Origin: Gammaproteobacteria bacterium
GTDB lineage: Bacteria > Pseudomonadota > Gammaproteobacteria > DRJJ01
Direction of reading: 5' to 3'
Assembly: GCA_011052255.1 (NCBI GenBank)
Contig: DRJJ01000250.1
Location: forward strand, 1-14,615
DNA length: 14,615 bases
Shown here: in pieces, positions 6,457-14,615 of the stretch
Layout of the letters: each line of letters starts with the position of its first letter
Numbering within the stretch: the first letter of the stretch is position 1
The notes under the pieces: generated by a model
Database searches by the model: none
Seen by the model: the letters and a program-made list of their open reading frames with translations, nothing else
Told to the model about the DNA's origin: nothing
Position numbers and translations under genes: made by a program

Positions 6457-7848
6457 CTATTTTTCTGTCTGGAACCAGTTCAGTTTTTCATGTAACTTGA
6501 CCACTTCCCCGACAATAATAAGCGTCGGTGGATGTATCTCGGTTTCACGGATGATCTGCGGCATGGTCTCAAGTGTTCCTGTGATCACTTTCTGATCAGG
6601 CAGAGTTGCCTTCTGTACTAGCGCAATCGGCATAGTGGTAGGCATACCGTGAGCGATCATTTCCTTACAGATAATATCGACGCCATGTAGTCCCATGTAA
6701 AAAACAATGGTCTGCCGTGGCTGCACCAGGCCAGACCAGTTCAGGTTCATGGTTCCGTCTTTTAAGTGCCCGGTGGTGAACAGTACCGAGTGAGCGTAGT
6801 CTCGGTGCGTCAGTGGAATACCGGCATAGGATGCCACACCCAGCGCAGCGGTGATGGCAGGTACGACCTGAAACGGAATGCCTTCCTGGGTCAGGGTATC
6901 GATTTCCTCTCCCCCTCGTCCAAAAACAAACGGGTCGCCCCCTTTAAGCCGGCATACACGTTTGCCTTCCCTGGCCAGACGTACCAGCAAGTGATTAATG
7001 TCTTCCTGCTGCAGGGTATGTTTATCACGCTCCTTGCCTACATAGATAAAATCAGCGTCCTTGCGTGCCATGTCCAGTATGGGCTGTGAAACCAGTCGGT
7101 CATGTACGATGACATCTGACTGCTGCATCAACCTCAACGCGCGAAAGGTAAGTAAGTCAGGATCACCGGGGCCTGCGCCGACCAGATACACCTCTCCTGT
7201 GTCGCTGCTACCGTCAGATCTGCTCTGAATAGCCTTGTCGATCTCGGCCTGTGCCCGGTCATGTTGGCCGGCCAGCACCATTTCGACAATCGGGCCTGCC
7301 AGGATGTTTTCCCAGAAACGTCTGCGCTGGTCAACATTATCGTAAGCGGCCTTCACTGCGGTGCGATTGGCTTCCAGTAATTTACCCAGTTGACCGTATG
7401 CAGACGGGATAAGGGTTTCCAGACGCGTACGCAGGGTTCTGGCCAGTACCGGTGATGCGCCACCTGTTGAGACAGCCACCTGTACCGGTGAACGGTCGAT
7501 GATAGACGGAACGATGAAGCTGCACAGATCCGGGTTATCAACCACGTTGACCGGTATGTTAACTGCCTGAGCAACCTCGGAAACCTTTTTGTTGACCGCC
7601 GCATCATCGGTTGCGGCTATCACCAACGCATAGTCTGACACGTTGACCGAATCAAATGTGCTGGCATCATGCGTGATGTCACCCTGCTCTGCCAGGTCTT
7701 TTAGTGACCCGGTAAGGTCTGGCGCCAGTACGTGTACCTTTGCCCCGGCACGCCGCAACAGCGCAATTTTACGTGTGGCAACCTCTCCACCGCCTACTAC
7801 CAGGCACTGACGTTCGTTAATTGACATGAAAAGCGGGAAATAGTCCAT
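6457..7848 (-). CDS. cysG: Siroheme synthase CysG (trifunctional)
   Basis: This 463-residue protein is full length against the E. coli enzyme and collinear with it. Residues 1-150 form the precorrin-2 dehydrogenase/sirohydrochlorin ferrochelatase module. It has the NAD-binding VVGGGEVATRK, NVVD with the key Asp104, and PSIIDRSPVQVAVSTGGASP, where Ser127 corresponds to the regulatory serine of enteric CysG. RRRFWE marks the dimerisation segment. From about 218 comes the uroporphyrinogen-III methyltransferase: VGAGPGDPDLLT (D229), VHDRLVS (D250), VGK (K272), LKGGDPFVFGRGGEE, FYMGL (M385) and a terminal HEKLNWF. It converts uroporphyrinogen III to siroheme using SAM, NAD and iron. Siroheme serves sulfite and nitrite reductases, including DsrAB, and DsrN acts on the same cofactor. 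AAAGG nine bases before ATG supports the start. The 118-base gap to serS may hold its own promoter. Confidence 0.97.
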   Translation of the reverse strand: MDYFPLFMSINERQCLVVGGGEVATRKIALLRRAGAKVHVLAPDLTGSLKDLAEQGDITHDASTFDSVNVSDYALVIAATDDAAVNKKVSEVAQAVNIPVNVVDNPDLCSFIVPSIIDRSPVQVAVSTGGASPVLARTLRTRLETLIPSAYGQLGKLLEANRTAVKAAYDNVDQRRRFWENILAGPIVEMVLAGQHDRAQAEIDKAIQSRSDGSSDTGEVYLVGAGPGDPDLLTFRALRLMQQSDVIVHDRLVSQPILDMARKDADFIYVGKERDKHTLQQEDINHLLVRLAREGKRVCRLKGGDPFVFGRGGEEIDTLTQEGIPFQVVPAITAALGVASYAGIPLTHRDYAHSVLFTTGHLKDGTMNLNWSGLVQPRQTIVFYMGLHGVDIICKEMIAHGMPTTMPIALVQKATLPDQKVITGTLETMPQIIRETEIHPPTLIIVGEVVKLHEKLNWFQTEK

Positions 7849-7966
7849 GTATTCAGACCTTTATTGTTACGATTGCGTACTTAATCATACCTGAGTTTGA
7901 ATGAAAATATACTGATTGGGGTAGGAAGCTATATACCCTGTTTTCCTGTCATTACGGGGGCGGTTT

Positions 7967-9238
7967 CTATATTACGCTAACCCCACCCATATACGGTACC
8001 AGCACATCCGGGACATGAATACGCCCTTCTGCATCCTGATAATTTTCCATCACCGCTACCAGTGTTCTGCCAACCGCCAGACCGGAGCCATTGAGGGTAT
8101 GCACAAGTTCGGGCTTGCCTGTTTCCGGGTTACGCCAGCGCGCCTGCATACGACGCGCCTGAAAATCACCGGTATTGCTGCAGGATGATATCTCACGATA
8201 TTTCCCCTGCCCGGGTAACCAGACCTCAAGATCATAGGTTTTGACTGCCGAGAAGCCCAGGTCTCCGGTACACAGCTCGACCACGCGATAGGGCAAGCCC
8301 AGCTTCTGTAATACGGTTTCAGCATGTGTTGTTAATTCTTCCAGCGCATCGAACGACTGCCCGGGTTTAACCAACTGTACCATTTCGACTTTTTCGAACT
8401 GATGCTGACGAATCATACCCCGGGTATCTCGGCCATATGAACCGGCTTCCGAGCGGAAGCACGGCGTGTGGGCCACCCAACGTTGTGGCAGATCATCAGC
8501 GGACAGGATGCTGTCTCTGGCCATATTGGTTAAGGGTACTTCTGAGGTAGGAATCAGGTAGTATGGGAAGTCACCTTTAAGTGCAAACAGGTCTTCCTCG
8601 AACTTGGGCAACTGGCTGGTACCCAACAGGCTTTCTGCGTTGACCATGAACGGGACATTCGCTTCGGTGTAACCATGTTCTTCGGTGTGCAGGTTCAGCA
8701 TGAACTGGGCCAGTGCCCGATGCAGGCGAGCCATCGGGCCGCGCATTACCGCAAAACGGGAGCCCGTCAGTTTGCTGGCTGTTTCAAAATCCAGCAGTCC
8801 ATCTCGCTCACCCAGATCGACATGATCTTTGGGTTCAAATTCAAATTCAGGCAACTCACCCCAGCGGCGTATTTCAACATTATCGTCTTCTGATTGCCCG
8901 TCTGGCACCGATTCATGTGGAATATTAGGGACACCCATGAACAGCTCGTTCAATTGCTGCTGAAGTCCTGCCAGCGTTTTTTCACCTTCTTTAAGCTCGT
9001 CGCCCAGGCGCGCCACTTCATCCAGCTGGGGCTTGATGTCTTCGCCTGCAGCCTTGGCCTTGCCGATCAATTTTGAACGGATGTTACGCTCATTCTGCAA
9101 GTCCTGGGTTTTAACCTGAAGTTCCTTACGCCGACTGTCCAGTTCACTGAATGCCTTGCCGTCAAACTGGTAGCCACGGCGAGATAACTCTGTAGTAAGC
9201 TGTTCCAGGTCCTGACGAAATCGTTTTGGGTCTAGCAT
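7967..9238 (-). CDS. serS: Seryl-tRNA synthetase
   Basis: This 423-residue class II aminoacyl-tRNA synthetase is of normal bacterial length. Residues about 28-103 are the charged antiparallel coiled coil that grips the long variable arm of tRNA-Ser (SELDSRRKELQVKTQDLQ to GLQQQLNELF). The catalytic domain follows, with TSEVPLTN at 231-238. Motif 2 spans FRSEAGSYGRDTRGMIRQHQ (261-280), and motif 3 is NGSGLAVGRTLVAVMENYQ (383-401). It charges tRNA-Ser and, as the first step of selenocysteine synthesis, tRNA-Sec where present. The start follows the DUF190 stop by eight bases, and its likely Shine-Dalgarno (GAAGGG) lies in the end of that gene, so translation of the two is probably linked. Confidence 0.98.
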   Translation of the reverse strand: MLDPKRFRQDLEQLTTELSRRGYQFDGKAFSELDSRRKELQVKTQDLQNERNIRSKLIGKAKAAGEDIKPQLDEVARLGDELKEGEKTLAGLQQQLNELFMGVPNIPHESVPDGQSEDDNVEIRRWGELPEFEFEPKDHVDLGERDGLLDFETASKLTGSRFAVMRGPMARLHRALAQFMLNLHTEEHGYTEANVPFMVNAESLLGTSQLPKFEEDLFALKGDFPYYLIPTSEVPLTNMARDSILSADDLPQRWVAHTPCFRSEAGSYGRDTRGMIRQHQFEKVEMVQLVKPGQSFDALEELTTHAETVLQKLGLPYRVVELCTGDLGFSAVKTYDLEVWLPGQGKYREISSCSNTGDFQARRMQARWRNPETGKPELVHTLNGSGLAVGRTLVAVMENYQDAEGRIHVPDVLVPYMGGVSVI

Positions 9239-9246
9239 GTTACTGA

Positions 9247-9570
9247 TTAGCCCTTCAAGTTTGCTTCGGCCGCCCAGCTTACTATATGACCCGGCTCTAT
9301 CATAGTACCGGGAAGCTTATCGATATTTTCGAGTATCTGATCGATCTTCTCTGCAAAATCGTAGAACTCAACTACCACTGGCAGATTGAGTGACATATCC
9401 AGCAAGCTGGAGGAATGTATGACGCCTGATTTACCGTATCCGCTGATGCCGCGAAACACCGTAACACCCCTGACCTTTTCCTGATCATGCAGGTAGGCCA
9501 TTAGTTTATCGAGATGTGCCTTTTCTTCGGTGAGGTAGATTCTTACCATTTTGACTGCTACCCTTTTCAT
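9247..9570 (-). CDS. DUF190 family protein
   Basis: This is a 107-residue protein. ATG at 9570 is chosen because AGGAAGG stands five bases upstream and the ATG overlaps the crcB stop as ATGA. Extension to 9615 would run inside crcB. Family features are MVRIYLTEE, the central GVTVFRGISGYGKSGVIH and LPVVVEFYDFAEKI, with a C-terminal helix and strand. DUF190 proteins are small ferredoxin-like, PII-resembling proteins with no settled function, and are often encoded next to crcB. That pairing is kept here and is tight, so a role with the fluoride channel or its regulation is plausible but unproven. No membrane segment or cysteine is visible. Confidence 0.88.
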   Translation of the reverse strand: MKRVAVKMVRIYLTEEKAHLDKLMAYLHDQEKVRGVTVFRGISGYGKSGVIHSSSLLDMSLNLPVVVEFYDFAEKIDQILENIDKLPGTMIEPGHIVSWAAEANLKG

Positions 9571-9941
9571 ATTTGCCTTCCTATAAGTACGCCTGCCCAG
9601 ACCGCAGCAAGACACAACACGACGCTTAGAATAATGTTGACGGCTGCCCGGCTTAGTTCGCCATTTTCAATCAACAACAAGGTCTCTATCGAAAAAGTTG
9701 AAAACGTCGTGAACGCACCGAGTAAACCGATCTGTAATGCCGCACGCCACTCCATGCTTAGACTGACACGCTCCAGTAACAGGATATATAAAATACCCAT
9801 TAACAATGAACCCAGCACATTAACGGCCAGTGTTCCATACGGGAAACTCCGACCCAATATTGCGTATACACCGTTAGACATCAGGTAACGACCCACCGCA
9901 CCAATGGCACCTCCGGAGGCTATCGCGAGCAGATGGTTCAT
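9567..9941 (-). CDS. crcB: CrcB/Fluc fluoride ion channel
   Basis: This 124-residue protein has four hydrophobic helices: about 1-22, 35-57, 67-90 and 97-120. It carries the Fluc motifs GGAIGAVGRY, YGTLAVNVLGSLLMG with the conserved Asn, and GLLGAFTTFSTFSIE with the phenylalanine box and polar track residues. Members form dual-topology dimers in the inner membrane that release fluoride. The start codon overlaps the rarA stop (ATGA) and its own stop overlaps the DUF190 start, which indicates translational coupling on both sides. Because it is embedded in a housekeeping operon, there is no leader room for a fluoride riboswitch. Confidence 0.96.
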   Translation of the reverse strand: MNHLLAIASGGAIGAVGRYLMSNGVYAILGRSFPYGTLAVNVLGSLLMGILYILLLERVSLSMEWRAALQIGLLGAFTTFSTFSIETLLLIENGELSRAAVNIILSVVLCLAAVWAGVLIGRQI

Positions 9942-11284
9942 AATGTTTTCTCTTCTCTCTGTGGTTTGTGCCTGGCCTGTTTGTCCAGTTCACGCAGGTG
10001 CTGCATTTTCTCGGCGATACGTATTTCCAGCCCACGTGCCACCGGTTCGTAAAAACGGGGTTCTTTCATATCATCCGGAAAATAATGTTCGCCTGCGGCA
10101 TAGGCCTCTGGCTCATCATGGGCATATCGATATTCACGACCATAATCGAGTGACTTCATTAATTGGGTTGGCGCGTTACGTAAATGCAATGGCACTTCCT
10201 GACTACCCTGCTGCCGCACGGTTTTCATGGCTTTACCAAAGGCACTGTACACTGCGTTACTCTTGGCTGCACAGGCCATATAAATGACTGCCTGAGCCAG
10301 TGCCAACTCACCCTCGGGCGGACCCAGACGCTCCAGTACATCCCAGGCATTCAGTGCCAGCTGCAGGGCGCGCGGGTCGGCGTTACCAATATCCTCACTG
10401 GCCATACGTACTGCACGCCGGGCGATATACAAGGCATCACAACCGCCGTCCAGCATGCGGCACAACCAGTATAGCGCTGCGTCCGGGTTAGAGCCTCTGA
10501 CGGATTTATGTAATGCTGAAATCTGGTCGTAAAACTGTTCGCCCTTGTTATCAAAGCGACGCACCCCATCACTTAAAACAGACTTGAGCACCGCTTCGTC
10601 TATCACGTTTCCCTCATCACCCGGTTGCGCGAGGTCAGATGCTATCTCAAGCAGATTCAGCGCACGGCGTGCGTCACCATCAGCCGCCTGAGCCAGTTTG
10701 TCTCGGGCGCTGTCGCTCATCACCAGCCCAAGATCTGCCAGACCATCATCATGGTCTGACAGCGCACGGTCGATCACCTGGCGCATCTCTTTAACGCTCA
10801 GTGACTTCAGCACATAGACCCGCGAGCGCGAAAGCAATGCATTGTTTAATTCAAAGGATGGGTTTTCAGTTGTCGCGCCAATAAACACTACCGTACCATC
10901 TTCAACATGCGGTAAAAATGCATCCTGCTGGGATTTGTTAAATCGATGTACTTCATCAACAAACAGTACGGTGTCCCTGCCCTGATCGCGCAGAAAACGT
11001 GCCTGCTCTACCGCTGCACGAATGTCCTTCACACCTGATAACACGGCAGACAATTTAATAAACTCGGCGTTGACACGTTGCGCGATCATGTTGGCCAGGG
11101 TTGTTTTTCCTGTGCCGGGCGGCCCCCAGAACAACATGGAATGCAGATTACCTGTTTCAAGTGCCTGACGTAATGGCCGACCTTCTCCTAACAGATGTGA
11201 CTGACCAATAAACTCTTCCAGGGTATTGGGCCGCATGCGTTGTGCCAGTGGTACGTGGTTCTGTTGTGGCTTGTTAGCGCTCAT
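9938..11284 (-). CDS. rarA: RarA (MgsA), AAA+ replication-associated recombination ATPase
   Basis: This 448-residue protein is of normal family length. It has RPNTLEEFIGQSHLLG, Walker A GPPGTGKT (54-61), Walker B VLFVDEVHRF (106-115), sensor 1 GATTENPSF (136-144) and an arginine-finger region LLSRSRVY (150-157). The C-terminal half includes SDGVRRFDNKGEQFYDQISALHKSVRGSNPDAALYW, read across its conserved stretch, and the MASEDIGNADPRAL segment of the tetramerisation domain. RarA acts at stalled replication forks and interacts with SSB in E. coli. The start is 20 bases after the lolA stop with only a weak ribosome binding site, and the ftsK-lolA-rarA-serS order matches E. coli, so the start is likely right. 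Confidence 0.97.
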   Translation of the reverse strand: MSANKPQQNHVPLAQRMRPNTLEEFIGQSHLLGEGRPLRQALETGNLHSMLFWGPPGTGKTTLANMIAQRVNAEFIKLSAVLSGVKDIRAAVEQARFLRDQGRDTVLFVDEVHRFNKSQQDAFLPHVEDGTVVFIGATTENPSFELNNALLSRSRVYVLKSLSVKEMRQVIDRALSDHDDGLADLGLVMSDSARDKLAQAADGDARRALNLLEIASDLAQPGDEGNVIDEAVLKSVLSDGVRRFDNKGEQFYDQISALHKSVRGSNPDAALYWLCRMLDGGCDALYIARRAVRMASEDIGNADPRALQLALNAWDVLERLGPPEGELALAQAVIYMACAAKSNAVYSAFGKAMKTVRQQGSQEVPLHLRNAPTQLMKSLDYGREYRYAHDEPEAYAAGEHYFPDDMKEPRFYEPVARGLEIRIAEKMQHLRELDKQARHKPQREEKTL

Positions 11285-11304
11285 GGTCCGGTTATTGATA
11301 ATAA

Positions 11305-11931
11305 CTATTCGGTGTTTCCGACCACATCAGCGCCCTTGGGAACGTGAAATACAAACTGGTCAGGATTAATCGTGATATTGGTTTTAAGGTTATCGAACTG
11401 GATGCGCGTCAGTTGACCAAGTGCATCCTCGAATTCCATTATCTGCAACTGTTTTTTAAATGCCAGACGCACCAGCCTGAAGTCAGACTCTGACTTGCGT
11501 GGAAATAACTCCACCCATAGCATGCCATCCTTTTTCCCCAGGTCCTTGATGATGAAATCATCATCCAGCACACGTTTGCCATTTAATAACATAGAAGGTG
11601 CATTGCCCAATACTTCGCTAATCAGCTTTACAGTTACCTGCTCCAGATCACTGTCGTATATCCAGAAACGTTTACCATCAGCCAGTAATAACTGGGGATA
11701 GGGTTTACTATAATCCCAGCGAAAACGGTTAGGCCTTTGTATTAACAGTTTACCACTGGATTGTTGCACGGCTTCACCATCACTGTCGTACAAGGTCTGT
11801 TTAAACCCTGCGCTCAGGCTGTTTACCTGGGTGTTAAATTCATTCAGCCTGTCAATCGCCGTGACGGCGAGAACAGCTGATGAAAATCCTGACAAAGTCA
11901 GCGTGATGATTAAAAGTCTTAGCGTTAACAT
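11305..11931 (-). CDS. lolA: LolA, periplasmic outer-membrane lipoprotein carrier
   Basis: From ATG 11931 this is a 208-residue protein with a clean signal peptide. MLTLRLLIITLTLSGF is hydrophobic and the probable cleavage follows SSAVLA (residue 22). An upstream in-frame ATG at 12006 would add 25 residues lying inside ftsK and bury the signal peptide, so it is rejected. The mature chain shows LolA features: LNEFNTQVNSLSAGFKQTL, SGKLLIQRPNRFRWDYSKPY, LLLADGKRFWIYDSDLEQVTV and a C-terminal FDNLKTNITINPDQFVFHVPKG. LolA accepts lipoproteins from the LolCDE transporter and hands them to LolB across the periplasm. The gene begins ten bases after the ftsK stop. Confidence 0.95.
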   Translation of the reverse strand: MLTLRLLIITLTLSGFSSAVLAVTAIDRLNEFNTQVNSLSAGFKQTLYDSDGEAVQQSSGKLLIQRPNRFRWDYSKPYPQLLLADGKRFWIYDSDLEQVTVKLISEVLGNAPSMLLNGKRVLDDDFIIKDLGKKDGMLWVELFPRKSESDFRLVRLAFKKQLQIMEFEDALGQLTRIQFDNLKTNITINPDQFVFHVPKGADVVGNTE

Positions 11932-11941
11932 CGTTTTCTCT

Positions 11942-14263
11942 CTAGTCTTTTGGGCCCGGGTTAACCAGTACTTCGCGGCTACCGTTGGATTGCATGGTGC
12001 TGACAATGCCGGCCGCCTCCATCGTCTCGATCATCCGTGCGGCACGGTTATAACCAATTTTCAGACGCCGTTGAACCGCAGATATTGATGCCCGCCTACT
12101 TTCAATTACCAGGCCTACTGCCTCATCATATAGCGGGTCTGCTTCTGTATCCTGATCCAGCGGTCCTTCTCCCGGCAAGCGTACCTCGCTTTCCTGTGCC
12201 TCGGATGTAATTTCTTCAAGGTACTCGGGTGGATTGTTCTGTTTTAGATAGTCTACTACGCGGTGCACTTCCGGGTCTGACACAAACGCACCGTGTACGC
12301 GAGTGGGTACACCACTACCGGCGGTGAGATAAAGCATATCACCGTGCCCCAGTAGCTGCTCGGCACCCATTTGATCGAGAATGGTACGTGAGTCAATCTT
12401 TGACGAAACCTGAAACGCAATGCGTGCCGGTATGTTGGCCTTGATCAGGCCGGTAATCACATTCACTGAAGGCCGCTGGGTTGCCAGTATCAGATGAATA
12501 CCGGATGCGCGCGCTTTTTGTGCCAGACGCGAAATCAGTTCTTCCACCTTCTTACCGACCACCATCATCATGTCGGCAAACTCATCAATCACCACGACGA
12601 CCATCGGTAAATGTACCAGCAAGGGTGGTGGCTTGCTCGGGTCTTCATGACCGCTGTCATTCCATACCGGATCGGTTAAGGGTTCACCCTTGTCTTCGGC
12701 ATCTTTAATCTTGCGGTTATAGCCTGCAATGTTTCTGACGCCTAACGCTGCCATTAATTTGTAGCGACGTTCCATTTCACCCACACACCAGCGCAGCGCA
12801 TTGGCCGCATCTTTCATGTCGGTCACAACCGGTGTCAGCAAATGCGGGATACCTTCATAAACTGACAGCTCCAGCATCTTCGGATCGATCATGATCATGC
12901 GCACATCGGCAGCCGTTGCCTTGTACAGCAAGCTGAGTATCATCGCGTTGACCGCAACTGACTTACCCGAACCGGTCGTACCGGCTACCAGTAAATGCGG
13001 CATCTTGCCCAGATCAACTACAGTCGGCTGACCGCTGATATCCTTGCCCAGCGCCAGCGCAAGTGGCGAGTTGACTGCGTCGTAGGCCTTCGCATGCAGG
13101 ATTTCACTCAGGTACACCATTTCCCGGTGTTCATTGGGTATTTCCAGCCCAATAACGGATTTTCCGGGGATCACCTCGACCACACGCACGCTGACTACCG
13201 ACAATGAACGCGCCAGATCCTTGGACAATGCGGTGATCTTGCTGACTTTGACACCCGCTGCCGGCTGTATTTCAAAACGGGTAATAATCGGACCCGGATG
13301 TACCGACACCACCTCGACCTCGATACCAAAGTCTTTCAACTTTATTTCAACCAGGTGTGACATGGCATTGAGCGCTTCATCTGAATAGCCATGTTTCTGG
13401 ACTTTAGGTACATCCAGTAGCGATAGCGGCGGCAGAACAGAATCAGCCGGCATATCAAACATCTGTACCTGTTTTTCTTCCTCAATACGAGGACTGGGCG
13501 GTATTTCGTTTAGCACAGGCTCAATACGGGGAGGCTTGCGCTGTTGTTTTTTCTCTGTTTCCACCTTGATGGTTTCTACACGCAGTGAACGCGCCTTGCG
13601 GCTTTGCATCGACTCACGCATGTTGATCCATAAGGCAGTGATACGGTAACCCACTTCCAGTGTCCAGCGACCGACCTGATCCATTACCCATATCCATGAC
13701 AGGCTGGTAAACAGAGTGATGCCTGTCAGGAATAGCGTCAGCAGGAATAAGGTCATACCCAGCAGGCCAAATACGGACAACATCTCCATCACCGCCAGGC
13801 CGAGTACGCCACCACCACCGGCACTGTCCTGTGGCAGGGCCATTTCGTTTACATAAAAATGCAGGGTCGCCAGACCCGTGCCACTGAGCATGGTGAGCAG
13901 GAAGCCGACCCAACGCATGGCATGCAAGCGTGTATTAAACCCATGTTCTGAAGGAAACCCACGGTATAGCAGCACACCGCCGTAGATAATCATCAACGGC
14001 AACAGGTAGGCCATATATCCAAACAACAGGAACAGCACATCGGCAAACCATGCACCCACCTGGCCACCTCGATTGAGAACAGGCTGGCCGTTAGACAGGC
14101 CGCTGTTGGTCCAGCCCGGGTCCTGATGATGGTAGGTTAGTAGCGCGATGATCAGGTAGACCCCGATCGCGATAAAAATCAGCAGCAGGCCTTCGCGCAC
14201 ACCACGGGTGATGTGCGCAGACATTGGAATTGCATCTGCCCTGGTACGTCTGGCCTGGCCCAC
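11942..14263 (-). CDS. ftsK: FtsK/SpoIIIE DNA translocase
   Basis: With a GTG start at 14263 (AAAGG nine bases upstream) this is 773 residues; ATG 14224 is a weaker alternative. The N-terminal membrane domain has hydrophobic segments at about 22-44, 70-101, 117-137 and 152-194. The charged and proline-rich linker (about 215-290) is short, so the protein is the compact type rather than the 1329-residue E. coli form. The alpha/beta motor domain follows, with Walker A GTTGSGKS (428-435), Walker B VVVVIDEFAD (555-564), and the ATQRPSV and NIPARIAFQVSSKIDSRTILD motifs (594-630). The gamma winged helix is at about 708-773 (SISAVQRRLKIGYNRAARMIE). It pumps chromosome termini at the division septum and activates XerCD recombination. 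Confidence 0.97.
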   Translation of the reverse strand: MGQARRTRADAIPMSAHITRGVREGLLLIFIAIGVYLIIALLTYHHQDPGWTNSGLSNGQPVLNRGGQVGAWFADVLFLLFGYMAYLLPLMIIYGGVLLYRGFPSEHGFNTRLHAMRWVGFLLTMLSGTGLATLHFYVNEMALPQDSAGGGGVLGLAVMEMLSVFGLLGMTLFLLTLFLTGITLFTSLSWIWVMDQVGRWTLEVGYRITALWINMRESMQSRKARSLRVETIKVETEKKQQRKPPRIEPVLNEIPPSPRIEEEKQVQMFDMPADSVLPPLSLLDVPKVQKHGYSDEALNAMSHLVEIKLKDFGIEVEVVSVHPGPIITRFEIQPAAGVKVSKITALSKDLARSLSVVSVRVVEVIPGKSVIGLEIPNEHREMVYLSEILHAKAYDAVNSPLALALGKDISGQPTVVDLGKMPHLLVAGTTGSGKSVAVNAMILSLLYKATAADVRMIMIDPKMLELSVYEGIPHLLTPVVTDMKDAANALRWCVGEMERRYKLMAALGVRNIAGYNRKIKDAEDKGEPLTDPVWNDSGHEDPSKPPPLLVHLPMVVVVIDEFADMMMVVGKKVEELISRLAQKARASGIHLILATQRPSVNVITGLIKANIPARIAFQVSSKIDSRTILDQMGAEQLLGHGDMLYLTAGSGVPTRVHGAFVSDPEVHRVVDYLKQNNPPEYLEEITSEAQESEVRLPGEGPLDQDTEADPLYDEAVGLVIESRRASISAVQRRLKIGYNRAARMIETMEAAGIVSTMQSNGSREVLVNPGPKD

Positions 14264-14306
14264 TGGAGTTAACCTTTCACTATAGATTTATCGTATAACT
14301 ATATAT

Positions 14307-14312
14307 ATTATA
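14307..14312 (-). promoter_or_regulatory. Possible -10 box for ftsK
   Basis: A perfect TATAAT reads on the minus strand in the AT-rich 56-base gap between ald and ftsK, about 45 bases before the GTG. No convincing -35 box stands 16-18 bases upstream, so this is only a candidate. Confidence 0.3.
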
Positions 14313-14319
14313 AGAGATC

Positions 14320-14615
14320 TTATTCTTTTTTAAGAGCCTGCGCAACAACCGAATTCATAATTTGGCCAACCCTGATATTAATCGCATCACTGAGTACCTG
14401 AGACGCCTGGCCTGCACCTTGATCCGCATCATCGGCCAGCCTGAGTACGTAGGGTAACAGCACTGCGGACAAGGCCTGTGAAGCAGTACGGGCAACTGCC
14501 CCCGGCATATTGGTCACCCCGAAATGTATCACATCTGCGTAACGAAAAACCGGGTCATTATAGTCAGTGGGCCGGGTAGTTTCGATGCATCCCCCCTGAT
14601 CGACCGAGATATCCA
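14320..14615 (-). CDS. ald: Alanine dehydrogenase, C-terminal part
   Basis: The frame is open to the window end and the gene starts outside it, so GTG 14532 is an internal valine codon. About 97 residues are visible: DISVDQGGCIETTRPT, then VIHFGVTNMPGAVARTASQAL and a final helix ending LKKE. The DQGG, ETTRPT and NMPGAVART segments are characteristic of alanine dehydrogenase; the related transhydrogenase alpha subunit is less likely given this ending. The enzyme interconverts alanine with pyruvate and ammonia using NAD. It lies immediately upstream of ftsK in the same direction, and no intrinsic terminator is seen between them. Confidence 0.93.
   Translation of the reverse strand, partial: DISVDQGGCIETTRPTDYNDPVFRYADVIHFGVTNMPGAVARTASQALSAVLLPYVLRLADDADQGAGQASQVLSDAINIRVGQIMNSVVAQALKKE

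Noticed and set aside
9571..9615. Longer start for the DUF190 protein at 9615
   Set aside because: It would extend inside crcB; the 9570 start has a strong Shine-Dalgarno and an ATGA overlap.
9904..9966. Fluoride riboswitch upstream of crcB
   Set aside because: crcB begins inside the end of rarA, so there is no untranslated leader to hold one.
9942..11284. Several plus-strand open frames of 60-130 codons opposite rarA, serS and ftsK
   Set aside because: They have no recognisable protein features and lie antisense to strongly supported genes.
11932..12006. Longer start for LolA at 12006
   Set aside because: It would overlap ftsK by 65 bases and bury a good signal peptide behind 25 charged residues.
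14310..14330. ATAAG/CTTAT dyad followed by a T-rich run near the ald stop
   Set aside because: The stem is only five A/T-rich pairs and the T run lies on the plus strand, where no gene ends.

Overview
The window looks like a chromosomal segment of a sulfur-oxidising gammaproteobacterium. The evidence is the tail of a dsr (reverse dissimilatory sulfite reductase) cluster on the plus strand, dsrN (partial) followed by a cysteine-free dsrR. Facing it on the minus strand is a block typical of gammaproteobacteria: ald – ftsK – lolA – rarA – crcB – DUF190 – serS – cysG. All identifications come from reading motifs in the translations; no database search was run.

Positions 1-5520, plus strand, are the sulfur-linked region. 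It holds the C-terminal part of DsrN (siroheme amidase), DsrR (A-type-carrier fold without cysteines), a dihydrolipoamide-dehydrogenase-like flavoprotein, a NarX-like histidine kinase with a cysteine-bearing GAF region, its NarL/LuxR-type response regulator, and a single-domain rhodanese. Between dsrR and the flavoprotein gene lies a 118-base element with 33-base inverted terminal arms (32 of 33 matching) and further nested dyads. It also carries a well-spaced Shine-Dalgarno sequence and a 10-codon ORF. This is the least explained piece of DNA in the window.

Positions 5533-6306, minus strand, hold a lone DUF2235/Tle1-like alpha/beta hydrolase, convergent with the rhodanese gene. It is preceded by an imperfect dyad overlapping a possible promoter.

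Positions 6457-14615, minus strand, read from right to left, are the C-terminus of alanine dehydrogenase, FtsK (DNA translocase), LolA (periplasmic lipoprotein chaperone), RarA (AAA+ replication-fork ATPase), CrcB (fluoride channel), a DUF190 protein, SerS and CysG. rarA/crcB and crcB/DUF190 overlap by ATGA and lolA follows ftsK by ten bases, so much of this block is probably cotranscribed. CysG makes siroheme, which DsrN amidates for the DsrAB reductase, so the two strands meet in one cofactor pathway. No gene-free stretch exceeds 300 bases. I see no tRNA, rRNA, CRISPR array, transposase or phage gene.
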